Assembly: GCA_021826505.1 (NCBI GenBank) | Contig: JAKAZV010000011.1 | Span: forward strand, 1 to 37,471 | DNA: 37,471 bases | DNA from: Acidobacteriota bacterium | Lineage (GTDB): Bacteria > Acidobacteriota > Terriglobia > Terriglobales > SCQP01 | Direction: 5' to 3' | Shown: piece after piece, positions 8,288-17,034 of the stretch | How positions within the stretch are numbered: position 1 is the stretch's first letter | Layout: every line of letters starts with the position of its first letter | Translations under genes and position numbers: made by a program | The notes under the pieces: model-generated | Database searches by the model: none | What the model was told of the DNA's origin: nothing | The model's input: the letters and a program-made list of their open reading frames with translations, nothing else

Positions 8288-8956
8288 ATGAACCGATCGC
8301 AAACTCTACAGTCGCTATTGCAATGCGGGCTGGTGCCCGTTATCCGCGCCCGCAGCCGGAGCCAGGCCGAGGCCATTGCCACCGCCCTGCTCGCCGCCGA
8401 TGTGCCGGTGCTGGAAATTACCTGCACCGTCCCCGGCGCGATCGAATGCATCGCCGCGCTCGCCGCGCAGCATGGCGAGCGCGCCCTCATCGGCGCCGGC
8501 ACCGTGCTCGAAGCCGCCACGGCTCGCCAAGCCATCCAGGCGGGCGCGCGCTTTATCGTCAGTCCGCATCTTGATCCGGCCATCATCGCCGCGGCCCACG
8601 CCGAAAACTGTCCCGCCATTCCGGGGGCCCTGACCCCCACGGAAGTTGTGCAAGCCATGGCCGCGGGCGCCGATTTGATCAAAATTTTTCCCTGCGACGC
8701 CCTGGGCGGACCGGCCTATATCAAAGCCCTGCTGGCTCCTCTGCCGCAGGCGCGCCTGTTCCCCACCGGAGGCGTTACGCTCGCAACCGCCGCGGCTTAT
8801 CTGGAGGCCGGCGCCGTCGCCCTGGGCGCCGGCAGCGCCCTGCTCAACCCCGAGCATGTGCGCCAGGAAAACTGGCCGGCCCTGCAAGCGGTGGCCCGGA
8901 AATTTCTGGCCATCCTCGCCGCGCACCGGGCCAAAACCGCAAGCGAACACGCATAG
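8288..8956 (+). CDS. eda: KDPG / 4-hydroxy-2-oxoglutarate aldolase
   Basis: A 222-residue class I aldolase that splits 2-keto-3-deoxy-6-phosphogluconate into pyruvate and glyceraldehyde-3-phosphate. The TIM-barrel landmarks are all visible: GLVPVIRA at the N-terminus, VLEIT with catalytic Glu43, GAGTVLEAATARQAIQAGARFIVSP, GALTPTEV, DLIKIFPCDALGG with the Schiff-base Lys132, and PTGGV for phosphate binding. The length is normal for Eda. It follows kdgK by 21 bases on the same strand, so the two enzymes act consecutively (KDG to KDPG to triose phosphate plus pyruvate). The ribosome-binding site is weak, which suggests translation may rely partly on coupling with kdgK. No clear intrinsic terminator follows. 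Confidence 0.95.
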   Translation: MNRSQTLQSLLQCGLVPVIRARSRSQAEAIATALLAADVPVLEITCTVPGAIECIAALAAQHGERALIGAGTVLEAATARQAIQAGARFIVSPHLDPAIIAAAHAENCPAIPGALTPTEVVQAMAAGADLIKIFPCDALGGPAYIKALLAPLPQARLFPTGGVTLATAAAYLEAGAVALGAGSALLNPEHVRQENWPALQAVARKFLAILAAHRAKTASEHA

Positions 8957-9034
8957 ACGCAGCGGTAGAACTGCCTATTTCCGGAAGGTTTTTGTTCTCC
9001 GCGCGGGTGGCGATTGAAGCGGCGGCGCTGTTAT

Positions 9035-9235
9035 ATGGCAGTATGGCTTATGGCAGTTAAGAAGACTTTCATAGCCAAATCAGATCGCCTGAGCCTTCAG
9101 AAGCAGCAACGGATGCTGGCGGCGCTGGATGGTTATGCGAAGACGCCCATCGGCAGCCAGACCAAGGCCCAACGGGAGCTTCATGAATTACGCCGCGCAC
9201 GCCGGCAGGGTGGGCGAAAAACCCGATTCGAGTAA
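9035..9235 (+). CDS. Small basic protein upstream of PIN toxin, putative antitoxin
   Basis: A protein of 61-66 residues (start at 9035 or, better matched to a compact protein, 9050: MAVKKTFIAKSDRLSLQ). It is helical and highly charged, with a basic tail (ELRRARRQGGRKTRF). It ends three bases before the GTG of the PIN-domain gene. This spacing and order are typical of VapBC-type toxin-antitoxin pairs, in which the antitoxin comes first and neutralises the PIN ribonuclease through its C-terminus. I do not recognise an AbrB, ribbon-helix-helix or Phd domain, so the antitoxin role rests on position and size. The central QKQQRMLAALDGYAKTPIGSQTKAQRELHE may be one long helix-turn-helix-like segment. 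Confidence 0.55.
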   Translation: MAVWLMAVKKTFIAKSDRLSLQKQQRMLAALDGYAKTPIGSQTKAQRELHELRRARRQGGRKTRFE

Positions 9236-9238
9236 AGA

Positions 9239-9610
9239 GTGATATTGCTGGATACTTCCGTCCTGATTGCATCTTTGACCAATCCCCGTCCCCTGGCAGC
9301 CAATTTATACGAACGGATTCAGCGGCGGGAGCGTATCCTGATGCCCGCAATATGCCTCTATGAATGGCTACGCGGGCCGCGACGGCCTGAAGAACTTCAA
9401 ATCCAGGAAGATTTATTTCCGGCCCGGCTGGCGTTGCCGTATGGTCCGGACGAAGCGCATGTCAGCGCCCGGTTGTATCGCGGCTTGCCGCGTGCGCGAG
9501 GCCGGGAAATAGATATTGCCATTGCTGCCTGCGCCATCTGCCATGACGCGCGTTTATGGACCATCAATCGCAAGGATTTTGCCGATATCCCCGGATTACA
9601 GCTTGTATAA
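9239..9610 (+). CDS. PIN-domain ribonuclease, VapC-type toxin
   Basis: A 123-residue PIN-domain protein, predicted Mg-dependent ribonuclease. The acidic cluster is visible: Asp5 in ILLDTSVLI, Glu42 in CLYEWLRG, Asp92 in REIDIAIAACAI and the C-terminal pair N110/D113 in LWTINRKDFADI. Length and motif order match VapC toxins, many of which cut tRNA or rRNA. The start is GTG at 9239, right after the stop of the small upstream gene, so translation is probably coupled. Together they would form a toxin-antitoxin module. The next gene, an HNH nuclease, lies 68 bases downstream on the same strand. Confidence 0.85.
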   Translation: MILLDTSVLIASLTNPRPLAANLYERIQRRERILMPAICLYEWLRGPRRPEELQIQEDLFPARLALPYGPDEAHVSARLYRGLPRARGREIDIAIAACAICHDARLWTINRKDFADIPGLQLV

Positions 9611-9678
9611 ATTGACTTCTGGCCGAGTCAGGCTAATATGGTGCGCACCGGGCGTTCGATGAATGTGCCTCGGTCTTC

Positions 9679-10608
9679 ATGCGCATTTTTGTCGCTATTA
9701 CCGATCGGGACTGGTTTACCCACATCGCGCAACGGGTTGCGTCTGGCCTGCTGGATGCCAACTTCTGGCGTCCATCAGGAAACCCTTATTCCGCGGAACC
9801 GGGTGAATTGTTTCTGTTTCACCTGCGCGAAAAGCATGAGATCGCCGGCGGCGGATTTTTTGCACGCAGTGCCCGGCTGCCCATCCATTTTGCCTGGGAC
9901 GTTTTTGGCGGAGGAAATGGCGTAGACTCGGAGGCAAAATTAAGGGCCAAAATTCAATCGAAAAAAACGGATCCGGCGGCCGTTACCAGTCTGACGGAGA
10001 TCGCTTGCAATGTCCTGAGCGAGGTTTTTATCTTACCCGCTGAACGGCGCTTCCCCGTTTTACATACTCCAAATTCTCCGTATAAAACCTACGTGGCGGA
10101 AGCGGGTGACGGAAGAAGGCTTTGGCACCAAGTTTCCGAAGCTCTGCAATCATCTCAGGATCTGGCGCCTAATCCGGGTCCGGCCAGTCAGGCATTATTT
10201 GAACCTGCATTTGGTCCTCCCCGCCTGGTTTTACCGCGGCTTGGTCAAACTGGATTCCGCGCCGTCGTGCTCGATGCCTATGCTCGCCGATGCGCCATTA
10301 CCGGGGAACGCACACTGCCGGTTCTGGAAGCGGCGCATATTCGACGATATTCATCGAGTGGAGACCACTCGCTTACCAACGGAGTGTTGCTGCGCAGTGA
10401 TCTTCACCGCCTGTTTGATCGCGGCTATTTAGGCATTCATCCCCAGGATCGGAGCGTGCATGTCAGTCATCGAATTCGAGAAGAGTTCGAAAATGGCCGC
10501 GATTATTATGCGCTACAAGGGCGGGCCATACGGCTCCCCAATGCTATTTCGGATCATCCCAGCGAGGAACAATTGAGTTTTCACTGGCTGAATATCTTTC
10601 AGCGTTAA
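9679..10608 (+). CDS. HNH endonuclease with EVE/PUA-like N-terminal domain
   Basis: A 309-residue protein with two recognisable regions. Residues about 190-255 form an HNH domain of the HNH_2 type: FRAVVLDAYARRCAITGE, then EAAHIRRY with His220, TNGVLLRSDLHRLFDRGYLGI with Asn234, His243 and Asp247. Residues 1-80 (MRIFVAITDRDWFTHIA, FWRPSGN, GELFLFHLR, AGGGFFARSARLPIHFAWDVFGGGNG) resemble the EVE/PUA-like fold used by readers of modified bases. In similar proteins this pairing suggests a modification-dependent restriction enzyme; no experiment is known to me for this exact architecture. No methyltransferase is adjacent, which fits that reading. The start at 9679 has no strong ribosome-binding site. 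The upstream toxin-antitoxin-like pair makes this a small defence-type pocket. Confidence 0.8.
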   Translation: MRIFVAITDRDWFTHIAQRVASGLLDANFWRPSGNPYSAEPGELFLFHLREKHEIAGGGFFARSARLPIHFAWDVFGGGNGVDSEAKLRAKIQSKKTDPAAVTSLTEIACNVLSEVFILPAERRFPVLHTPNSPYKTYVAEAGDGRRLWHQVSEALQSSQDLAPNPGPASQALFEPAFGPPRLVLPRLGQTGFRAVVLDAYARRCAITGERTLPVLEAAHIRRYSSSGDHSLTNGVLLRSDLHRLFDRGYLGIHPQDRSVHVSHRIREEFENGRDYYALQGRAIRLPNAISDHPSEEQLSFHWLNIFQR

Positions 10609-10704
10609 TGCAATGGATAAGTTGGCGTGTGGAATCCGCGTCTGGTCCGTGGCCGGATATCTGCGAAATCAAAGTGCAAGTCAATTTTTCTTCGGCTGAG
10701 CGCC

Positions 10705-11847
10705 TTAGGGCTTGACAAGAACGGTCTCGCCGTCGCGCAGCTCCTCATTGCCGGGCACCACCACGCTTTCGCCCGGGCGCAGAGCGCCGAAGACTTCGGT
10801 CAAATTTTTGTCATCCATGCCCGCTTCGACGGGAACGCGCCGAATCCTGCCCCGGCGCACCGCTTCGACATAGGTCGCCTCGGTGCTGTTGACAATCGCG
10901 CCGGCGGGAACCAGCAGCGAGGGCGCGGGGCGCCGCATGGGCCAGAAGACGTGCGCGTACATGCCGGGTGAGAGCTGCAGCCTGGGATTGGGAACGTCCA
11001 ATTCGATGGGCATGGTGCGGGTGGCGGGGCGCAGTGAATGGCTGACGCGGGCCACCACGCCGTAGAAGTCCTGCCCGGGAAAAGTGGTTACCTGAAATCG
11101 GACCTGGTTCCCTTTTTGAAAGCCGGCGGCCTGGGCTTCGGGCACATCCAGCACCAGACGGAGCGGATTCAGCTGCTGCAGATCAAACAGCGCCAGTCCG
11201 GCAGGGCCGACCAGACTGCCGGCGCTCACCATGCGCTTGACCACCATGCCGCTAAACGGCGCCTTCACCTGCAAGTAAGCCACTAACGATTCGAGCGAAA
11301 TCATCTCGCGGCCGGCGGCGCGCTCGGCCGCCTGGCGGGACTGCAATTCCGCCTGATCGGCGGCGACGGTCTGGCGGGCGACGGTAATATCGTTGCCGGC
11401 GACGGCGCCCGGCATTTCCCGGGCCGCGCCCCGCAGGCGCTGCAGCATCGCCTGATCGCGGGCCAGATTGGCCTGTGCCTGCACCGACTGCGCGCGGGCC
11501 GCGCCCAGGCGCTGCTCGGCCGCGGCCCGGCGGGCGACCAGGTCGGGAGCTTCGATCACCGCCATGAGCTGGCCGGCCCGCACCGCGCTGCCACGGTCCA
11601 CATAGAGACGGCGCACAAAGCCGGAGACGCGCGCGGCGATGATCGCGTCCTGAAACGGCGCGAGCTCAGCCGGCAGATTCATGGTGAGCACCGGCCGGGC
11701 CCGAATCACACTGGCCACCGTGACTTGCGGCAGTGCGGGCGCGGAATGGATGGCCTGGGCGTCCGAGCTTTCACGGCATCCCGTTCCGGCCAGAGTTGAA
11801 GCCAGCGTCAGCGCCAGAACAGCGGCGATGGATTTAAGAGTTTTCAT
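10705..11847 (-). CDS. RND efflux periplasmic adaptor (membrane fusion protein)
   Basis: A 380-residue adaptor that links the inner-membrane RND pump to the outer-membrane channel. The N-terminus is exported and may be lipidated (TLASTLAGTGCRES, with Cys24, although the lipobox lacks Leu at -3). Domains in order are a lipoyl half (ARVSGFVRRLYVDRGSAVRAGQLMAVIEAPDL), an Ala/Gln/Arg-rich coiled-coil hairpin (about residues 100-185), the second lipoyl half (LQVKAPFSGMVVKRMVSAGSLVG) and a beta-barrel/membrane-proximal domain ending in LRDGETVLVKP. It is the last gene of the three-gene operon, starting six bases after the stop of the pump gene. The substrate cannot be told from sequence. Confidence 0.92.
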   Translation of the reverse strand: MKTLKSIAAVLALTLASTLAGTGCRESSDAQAIHSAPALPQVTVASVIRARPVLTMNLPAELAPFQDAIIAARVSGFVRRLYVDRGSAVRAGQLMAVIEAPDLVARRAAAEQRLGAARAQSVQAQANLARDQAMLQRLRGAAREMPGAVAGNDITVARQTVAADQAELQSRQAAERAAGREMISLESLVAYLQVKAPFSGMVVKRMVSAGSLVGPAGLALFDLQQLNPLRLVLDVPEAQAAGFQKGNQVRFQVTTFPGQDFYGVVARVSHSLRPATRTMPIELDVPNPRLQLSPGMYAHVFWPMRRPAPSLLVPAGAIVNSTEATYVEAVRRGRIRRVPVEAGMDDKNLTEVFGALRPGESVVVPGNEELRDGETVLVKP

Positions 11848-11853
11848 GCATTT

Positions 11854-14800
11854 TCATCCAATGGGGTTTTCTCCGGCCGCATCGCCGGGATCGAGCGAGA
11901 TGGAGGCGGCATCGCGGCCGCCCTGCAGAACCACAAAGATCAACGGCATAAGAAACAGCGTGGCCAGCGTGGAGGCGGCCAGCCCGCCGATGACGGCGCG
12001 GCCGAGCGGGGCCGACTGTTCTCCGCCGGTTTCGAGCGCCAGGGCCATGGGAATCATGCCGGCAATCATGGCGCTGGTGGTCATCAGGATGGGCCGCAGG
12101 CGCAGGCCGGCGGCTTCCACCGCCGCTTCGCGGGCGGACTCGCGGCGGCGCTGGCGCGCGGTCGCGGGCAATTCCTCCGCGCCGGCTTCTAAAACCAGCA
12201 TTTCGCTTTGGATTTGCCGCCGGCGCTTTTCCGCCACCGTGACCAGCAAGATGCCATTGGCGACGGCAATGCCGATGGCCATGATCGCGCCCATGAAGGA
12301 TTCGATATTCAAGGTGGTACGGGTCAGGGCCAGCGCCAGCAACACACCGACCAGCACTGCCGGGGCGGCCGAAACGACGACCACGGCCAGGCGCCAGGAC
12401 TGAAAGCTGGCCATCATGAGCAACAAGATGACGAAAACCGCCAGCACCAGCCCCACCTGTAAACCGGACAGGGTCTGATCCATCGGCAACACCTGGCCGA
12501 TCAGCTCGACGCGCACGCCACGCGGCGGCGCGGGCAGCGAAGCCAGCATCCGGCGGATATCGCCGGCGGCATGGCCCAGATCGGCGTGATCAATATTGGC
12601 GGTGAGGCTGACCATGCGCTGCATGTTGTAGTGATCGTATTCGCCGGGAATAAAACCCAGCTCCGGCTGCACGATGTCGCCCAGCATGACGGGCTTCGAG
12701 GGCGCCCCGGGGCCTTCTTCACGGCGGGGATCGGCCAGCGGCAGATTGCGAAGCTGATCGAGCGAGATCATCTGGGCCGGCGGCACCTGCACCTGCACCT
12801 GATAGGTGATGCCGGTGCGGGGGTTTTGCCAGAAATTGCGCGCCACAAAGCGGCTGGAAGCGGTGACTTCGGTGAGGGAACGGCCGATCTGGGCCAGGCT
12901 GACGCCCAACTGCCCGACCCGGTCGCGGTCCACATGAATCAGTACGGCGGGGTAGCGATACGGCTGCCCGTACTGGATGTCGCGCAATTCGGGAATCCGG
13001 GCGAGGGCCACGCGAATGGTTTGCGCATAGGCATGGTCGGCGGAGAGATTGAAGCCGGTGACGTTGATGGCGACCGGAGTGGGCGAACCCAGATTCATGA
13101 CCTGGCTGATGATGTCGCCCGCTTCAAAGGAGATATGCAGCTCGGGCATTTGACGGGCGAACTCCCTCCGCAGTTTTTCCTCGAAGGCCTGCAGCCGGAT
13201 ATGGGCCCGGGGGCGGAGGGCGACCTGCATGACGGCCTCATACGGCCCGCTGGTCCAGAGATAGATGGTATTGATCGGATAGGAGCGCGGCTGGGTGCCG
13301 ACGAACCCCAGCGTGGCCCGCACGTTGCCCGGGCCGGCGGCCTGTTGCACCAGCGCCAGCGCCTGCCGGTAATCAGCCTCGGTGCGATGCAGGCGGGCGC
13401 CCACCGGAGCGCGCAGACGAAGCTGAAACTGTCCGCTATCCACGCGCGGAAACAGATCGGTTCCCACCCAGCCGGCCAGCAGGCCGATCAGCAGCAGTGA
13501 AAGCCCCAGATAGCCGGCCAGCATAGCCCGGCGGCGCAGCATCCACCAGCGCAGCCAGGACTGAAAACGCAGACGCAGATGATCAAAACCCGCGCGGGCG
13601 CCGGCCGGAGCTTCGGGCGCCAGCAGAGAAGCCGCGGGCGTGGCGTGATGGCGCAGAAAGCGCGCCGCCAGCACCGGCACCAGACTGATGGTCAGCAGAA
13701 AAGAGGCCACCATGGCGAAGCCCACCGCGAGCGACAGCGGAATAAACAAAGAGCGGCTGACCCCCGTCATGAAAAACGACGGCAAAAAGACCGCGATCAC
13801 ACAGAGCATGGCCAGCAGCTGCGGCACAAGAACTTCGCCGCCGGCGTTGACCACGGCGAGCCGCACCGGTTCGCCCAGGCTGAGATGGGTGTGCAGATTT
13901 TCGATGGTTACGGTGGCTTCATCCACCAGGATGCCGATGGCGAGGGCGAGCCCGCCCAGGGTCATGATATTCAGGGTCTGGCCGGCGGCCCATAATCCCA
14001 CCACGGCCGCCAGCAGCGCGAACGGTATGGTGAGAATCACGATCAACGAACTGCGGCCGTCGCGCAAAAACAGCCAGACCACCAGGCCGGTAAGCAGCGC
14101 GCCCAGCAACCCTTCGGTCAGCAGCACGTGCAGGGCGTTGCGCACATAAACCGACTGATCGAACGAGAACTCGACCTTCACATCGCGGGGCACCTGCTGG
14201 CGCATTTCGGGCAGCGCGGCTTTGACTTCATCCACAACCTTGAGGGTCGAGGCTTCGGCGTGTTTGGTCACGGGAATGTAAACCACCCGGCGGCCATTCA
14301 GCTCGGCATAGCCACTGACGATGTCGGCGGCATCTTCGATGGTGGCCAGATTGCGCAGCAGGACGGTGGGGCCGCCGCCGATTTTCAAAGGCAAATTCAG
14401 CAGATTCTGATATCTCGCGACCACGCTGTTGGCGTGCACGATGAGGTTTTGCCGGCCCAGCCGCAGATTGCCGGAGGGCAGCACGACGTTGCCGCGGGCC
14501 ACCTCGCGCACGACATCATCGGGCGAAAGATGATAGGCGTTCAGCTTATCGAGATTCAGGGTGATGATGATGCTGCGGGGATTGCCGCCGAAGGGCGGCG
14601 GCGCGGAGACGCCGGGCAGGCCCGCAAAAAGCGGGCGGATGCGGATCTGGGCAAAATCATCGAGCTCGCCCTGCGAGCGCCGGGAGCTGGACAGAATCAG
14701 ATCGCCCACCGGCACGCTGCCGGCGTCGAAGCGCATGATGAACGGCGGGGTGGTGCCCACGGGCATATAGGCCAGGGCGCGGGTCACGTAGGCGCTGGTT

Positions 14801-15120
14801 TCCGACATGGCCTGGCTCATATCGGTGCCGGGATGAAAGGTCAGCTTGATGAGCCCGACGTTCTGAATGGATTTGGACTCGATGTGGTCAATGCCCGAGA
14901 TATAGAGAAAGTTCTGCTCGTAATAATTCACGATATAGCCTTCCATCTCGGCCGGCGCCATGCCGCCGTAGGGCTGTGCGACATAGATGACAGGCAGATC
15001 GAGGCGGGGAAAAATATCCACCGGCATGCGCAGCATGGCCAGCACCGCGGCGCCGATGATGGCGATAACCAGCACCACCACGGTAAAGGGACGGCGCAAG
15101 GCCGCGCGTATGAGATTCAT
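11854..15120 (-). CDS. RND efflux pump, inner-membrane permease
   Basis: A 1088-residue proton-driven antiporter of the AcrB/HAE1-like superfamily. Typical N-terminus (MNLIRAALRRPFTVVVLVIAIIG, then MPVDIFPRLDLPVIYVAQPYGG), two large periplasmic loops and 12 predicted membrane helices. In helix 4 the acidic pair is Asp-Glu (GILVDEATVTIENL) in place of Asp-Asp. In helix 10 the relay lysine of AcrB is replaced by Ala (AIGIAVANGILLV). Such variants occur in a subgroup common in acidobacteria and planctomycetes, so the proton path may differ from AcrB. The start at 15120 matches the family N-terminus and lies one base after the TGA of the upstream channel gene; the frame extends to 15240 but that part is not family-like. 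Confidence 0.93.
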   Translation of the reverse strand: MNLIRAALRRPFTVVVLVIAIIGAAVLAMLRMPVDIFPRLDLPVIYVAQPYGGMAPAEMEGYIVNYYEQNFLYISGIDHIESKSIQNVGLIKLTFHPGTDMSQAMSETSAYVTRALAYMPVGTTPPFIMRFDAGSVPVGDLILSSSRRSQGELDDFAQIRIRPLFAGLPGVSAPPPFGGNPRSIIITLNLDKLNAYHLSPDDVVREVARGNVVLPSGNLRLGRQNLIVHANSVVARYQNLLNLPLKIGGGPTVLLRNLATIEDAADIVSGYAELNGRRVVYIPVTKHAEASTLKVVDEVKAALPEMRQQVPRDVKVEFSFDQSVYVRNALHVLLTEGLLGALLTGLVVWLFLRDGRSSLIVILTIPFALLAAVVGLWAAGQTLNIMTLGGLALAIGILVDEATVTIENLHTHLSLGEPVRLAVVNAGGEVLVPQLLAMLCVIAVFLPSFFMTGVSRSLFIPLSLAVGFAMVASFLLTISLVPVLAARFLRHHATPAASLLAPEAPAGARAGFDHLRLRFQSWLRWWMLRRRAMLAGYLGLSLLLIGLLAGWVGTDLFPRVDSGQFQLRLRAPVGARLHRTEADYRQALALVQQAAGPGNVRATLGFVGTQPRSYPINTIYLWTSGPYEAVMQVALRPRAHIRLQAFEEKLRREFARQMPELHISFEAGDIISQVMNLGSPTPVAINVTGFNLSADHAYAQTIRVALARIPELRDIQYGQPYRYPAVLIHVDRDRVGQLGVSLAQIGRSLTEVTASSRFVARNFWQNPRTGITYQVQVQVPPAQMISLDQLRNLPLADPRREEGPGAPSKPVMLGDIVQPELGFIPGEYDHYNMQRMVSLTANIDHADLGHAAGDIRRMLASLPAPPRGVRVELIGQVLPMDQTLSGLQVGLVLAVFVILLLMMASFQSWRLAVVVVSAAPAVLVGVLLALALTRTTLNIESFMGAIMAIGIAVANGILLVTVAEKRRRQIQSEMLVLEAGAEELPATARQRRRESAREAAVEAAGLRLRPILMTTSAMIAGMIPMALALETGGEQSAPLGRAVIGGLAASTLATLFLMPLIFVVLQGGRDAASISLDPGDAAGENPIG

Positions 15121-15121
15121 A

Positions 15122-16570
15122 TCAATGCCCTCCGTTCGCGGCCTGGGCCTGGACCGCCTGCAGCCAGGGCCGCAGGCTGCCCTGGGCGTAAGCGGTTTCG
15201 AGTTCGGCCCGCCAGATGGCGAGCCGGCTGAGGCTGTCATCGCTTTGCGCCTGGCTCAGCAACTGCTCGGCATTCGCCAGATCCACAATGCCCGCCAGGC
15301 CGGCGCGGTAACGGGCGCGGGCCTGCGCCTCGCCGGTTTGCGCCGCCCGCAGCTCGATGGGCGAATTGAGCTCCAACTGACGGGCGGCCACGAGATCGGC
15401 GGCGGCCTGCCGGCGGGCGCGGCGCAAGAATTGAATTACCTGCTGGTATTGCGCCTGGGCGCGCTGTATGCGGGCGCGCGCCACGGCCTGCCGGCGGTGA
15501 ATCAGGAAATGGCGGGTCAAGGAATATTCGATTCCCAGCCCAACCGCCCAATTGCCGGCGGAATCAGGCCAGAGGCCATTGAGATGAGCGGCGAACTGGC
15601 CCGGGTTCTGAATGCCGGTGCCGCGACCGTAGGCGGCGGCCAATAAGTACGCCCGGGGGCGATCGGCGCGGGCCAGTTCCTGAAGCTGAAAACGGCTGGC
15701 TGTGAGCGCGGCATGGCGAGCGCGGGCCTGGGGATGCGATGCCGCCGCCGGCCGCGCCCGCAACTGCGCCGGCGTGAGGGCCCGCGAAGCATGCGCCAGC
15801 AGACCATCGGGCTCGAGGACCAGCCGGGCGCGGGCGCTGCCGACGGCCTGGGCCAGCAGGGCGCGGGTGTTTTGCAGGCGGGCCAAGGCACTGGCCTGGC
15901 GAATGCGTGCCCCGGCCAGCTCGGCATCGGTGCGGGAAGCATCGGCGCCGGGGCGAAGCTGCTGGTGAACCAGCACGCGCACGATCTGATCGAGCGTATG
16001 CCAGCGCGCCACATCGGCGCGCGCCACCTGCAACCCGGCCCGGGCCGCGAGCACGGACAGATAGGCATCCGCGGCGTGAGCGCCGGCTTGCAAACGGGCC
16101 AAGCCCGCCTGGCGCGCCGCTTGCCGGGCGAGAGCCTGATAAAACGCCACATCCGAATGGCGGCGGCCGAAATCGTAGAGCTCCCAATTAAAGTAAGCCC
16201 CGGCCGAGCTGGTCCAGACGCTGTTCCAGGCATAATATTTGCCCGCCACCGTGCCGCTGATCGAAGGCAGGGCGGAGGGAAACAGCAGGCCGGCGGGGCT
16301 GTTGTCGGTGCCGCGGTCAAACTGCGAGACCAGACCGAGGCTGGGCAGATATTGCGCGCGCGCCAGAGCGGCAGCGAACTCGCCGGCCCACTGACGGGCA
16401 AGCGCGGCCGCCACCCGCGGATAACGGCGCTGAGCGCGGCGCACGGCCTGGGCCAAGGTGAGATGCAGCGGGGTTTGCACTGCTTTCGGCGGCGATTGCG
16501 CCGGCCCCGGCAGAGCCGCAAGAATGCAGAAGAAAAAAAACACTATAACCTTCACGGAACACAACTCCAT
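15122..16570 (-). CDS. TolC family outer-membrane efflux channel
   Basis: A 482-residue outer-membrane factor with a signal peptide (VIVFFFFCILAALPGPAQS) and two Ala/Arg/Gln-rich repeats that form the alpha-barrel of TolC-type trimers: LTLAQAVRRAQRRYPRV and LARAQYLPSLGLVSQF in the first half, and ARARIQRAQAQYQQV, AQTGEAQARARYRAGLAGIVDLANAEQLLSQAQ near the C-terminus. The first gene of the operon, it overlaps in function with the pump and adaptor behind it. The ATG at 16570 is listed; a GTG at 16555 has GGAG about nine bases upstream and starts exactly at MKVIVFF, so the true start may be there. The order channel-pump-adaptor differs from the common adaptor-pump-channel order. Confidence 0.92.
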   Translation of the reverse strand: MELCSVKVIVFFFFCILAALPGPAQSPPKAVQTPLHLTLAQAVRRAQRRYPRVAAALARQWAGEFAAALARAQYLPSLGLVSQFDRGTDNSPAGLLFPSALPSISGTVAGKYYAWNSVWTSSAGAYFNWELYDFGRRHSDVAFYQALARQAARQAGLARLQAGAHAADAYLSVLAARAGLQVARADVARWHTLDQIVRVLVHQQLRPGADASRTDAELAGARIRQASALARLQNTRALLAQAVGSARARLVLEPDGLLAHASRALTPAQLRARPAAASHPQARARHAALTASRFQLQELARADRPRAYLLAAAYGRGTGIQNPGQFAAHLNGLWPDSAGNWAVGLGIEYSLTRHFLIHRRQAVARARIQRAQAQYQQVIQFLRRARRQAAADLVAARQLELNSPIELRAAQTGEAQARARYRAGLAGIVDLANAEQLLSQAQSDDSLSRLAIWRAELETAYAQGSLRPWLQAVQAQAANGGH

Positions 16571-16633
16571 TCATGAGTTAGCAGCAAGCTAACCAGAAAG
16601 AACAAATGGATTGGAACAAGAGCGGGGTGAAGG

Positions 16634-16873
16634 TCAGCAGGTGGGCGGACGAATACGCTGGGGAGTGAGCCAGGGGCGGTGCAGCCAGGGCTGGGGCGCG
16701 GTCAGCGGCTCCAGAATCAATGCGGTGCTGGAGACCGGCAGATTGAACCGCTGGACAGGGATCCAAACCAGCACCCGGCGCCGTCTATGATGGCCGGCAA
16801 AGGGCAGGAAAAGCACCAGCAGCAGAAGAATTCCCGCGCTCCAGCGCCTCCAGGTTTGGGTGCCCATGGTCAT
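16634..16873 (-). CDS. Hypothetical single-membrane-span protein
   Basis: A 79-residue open frame starting MTMGTQTWRRWSAG with one hydrophobic helix (ILLLLVLFLPFAG), then a basic patch (HHRRRR) and a Pro-rich tail. It lies 63 bases upstream of the efflux operon on the same strand. No homologue is recognised and the ribosome-binding site is poor. The membrane helix plus positive charges look protein-like, but the frame could be fortuitous in this G+C-rich DNA. Confidence 0.35.
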   Translation of the reverse strand: MTMGTQTWRRWSAGILLLLVLFLPFAGHHRRRRVLVWIPVQRFNLPVSSTALILEPLTAPQPWLHRPWLTPQRIRPPTC

Positions 16874-17034
16874 TATATTGAGTTATGCCAGCTCCAGACT
16901 TGAGGATACATGAAAATCAAAGGAGAGAAAATCCATTTTTTGTATCCCTGCCATCAGGAACGCTGTCTGGAACGTTACTTTCACGAAACCGGCCGGACCA
17001 TTACAAATATTTAATGCGGCCGATGTGCGCGGAT

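Noticed and set aside
9638-9925. Frame overlapping the HNH gene start
   Set aside because: It lies in another frame over the well-supported EVE/PUA-like region and has no recognisable protein features.
12571-15231. Long frames opposite the RND pump gene (12571-13500, 14128-15231) and similar ones opposite mnmG, the TonB receptor and others
   Set aside because: They are Gly/Ala/Arg/His-rich shadows of G+C-rich coding strands; the opposing genes have clear family matches.
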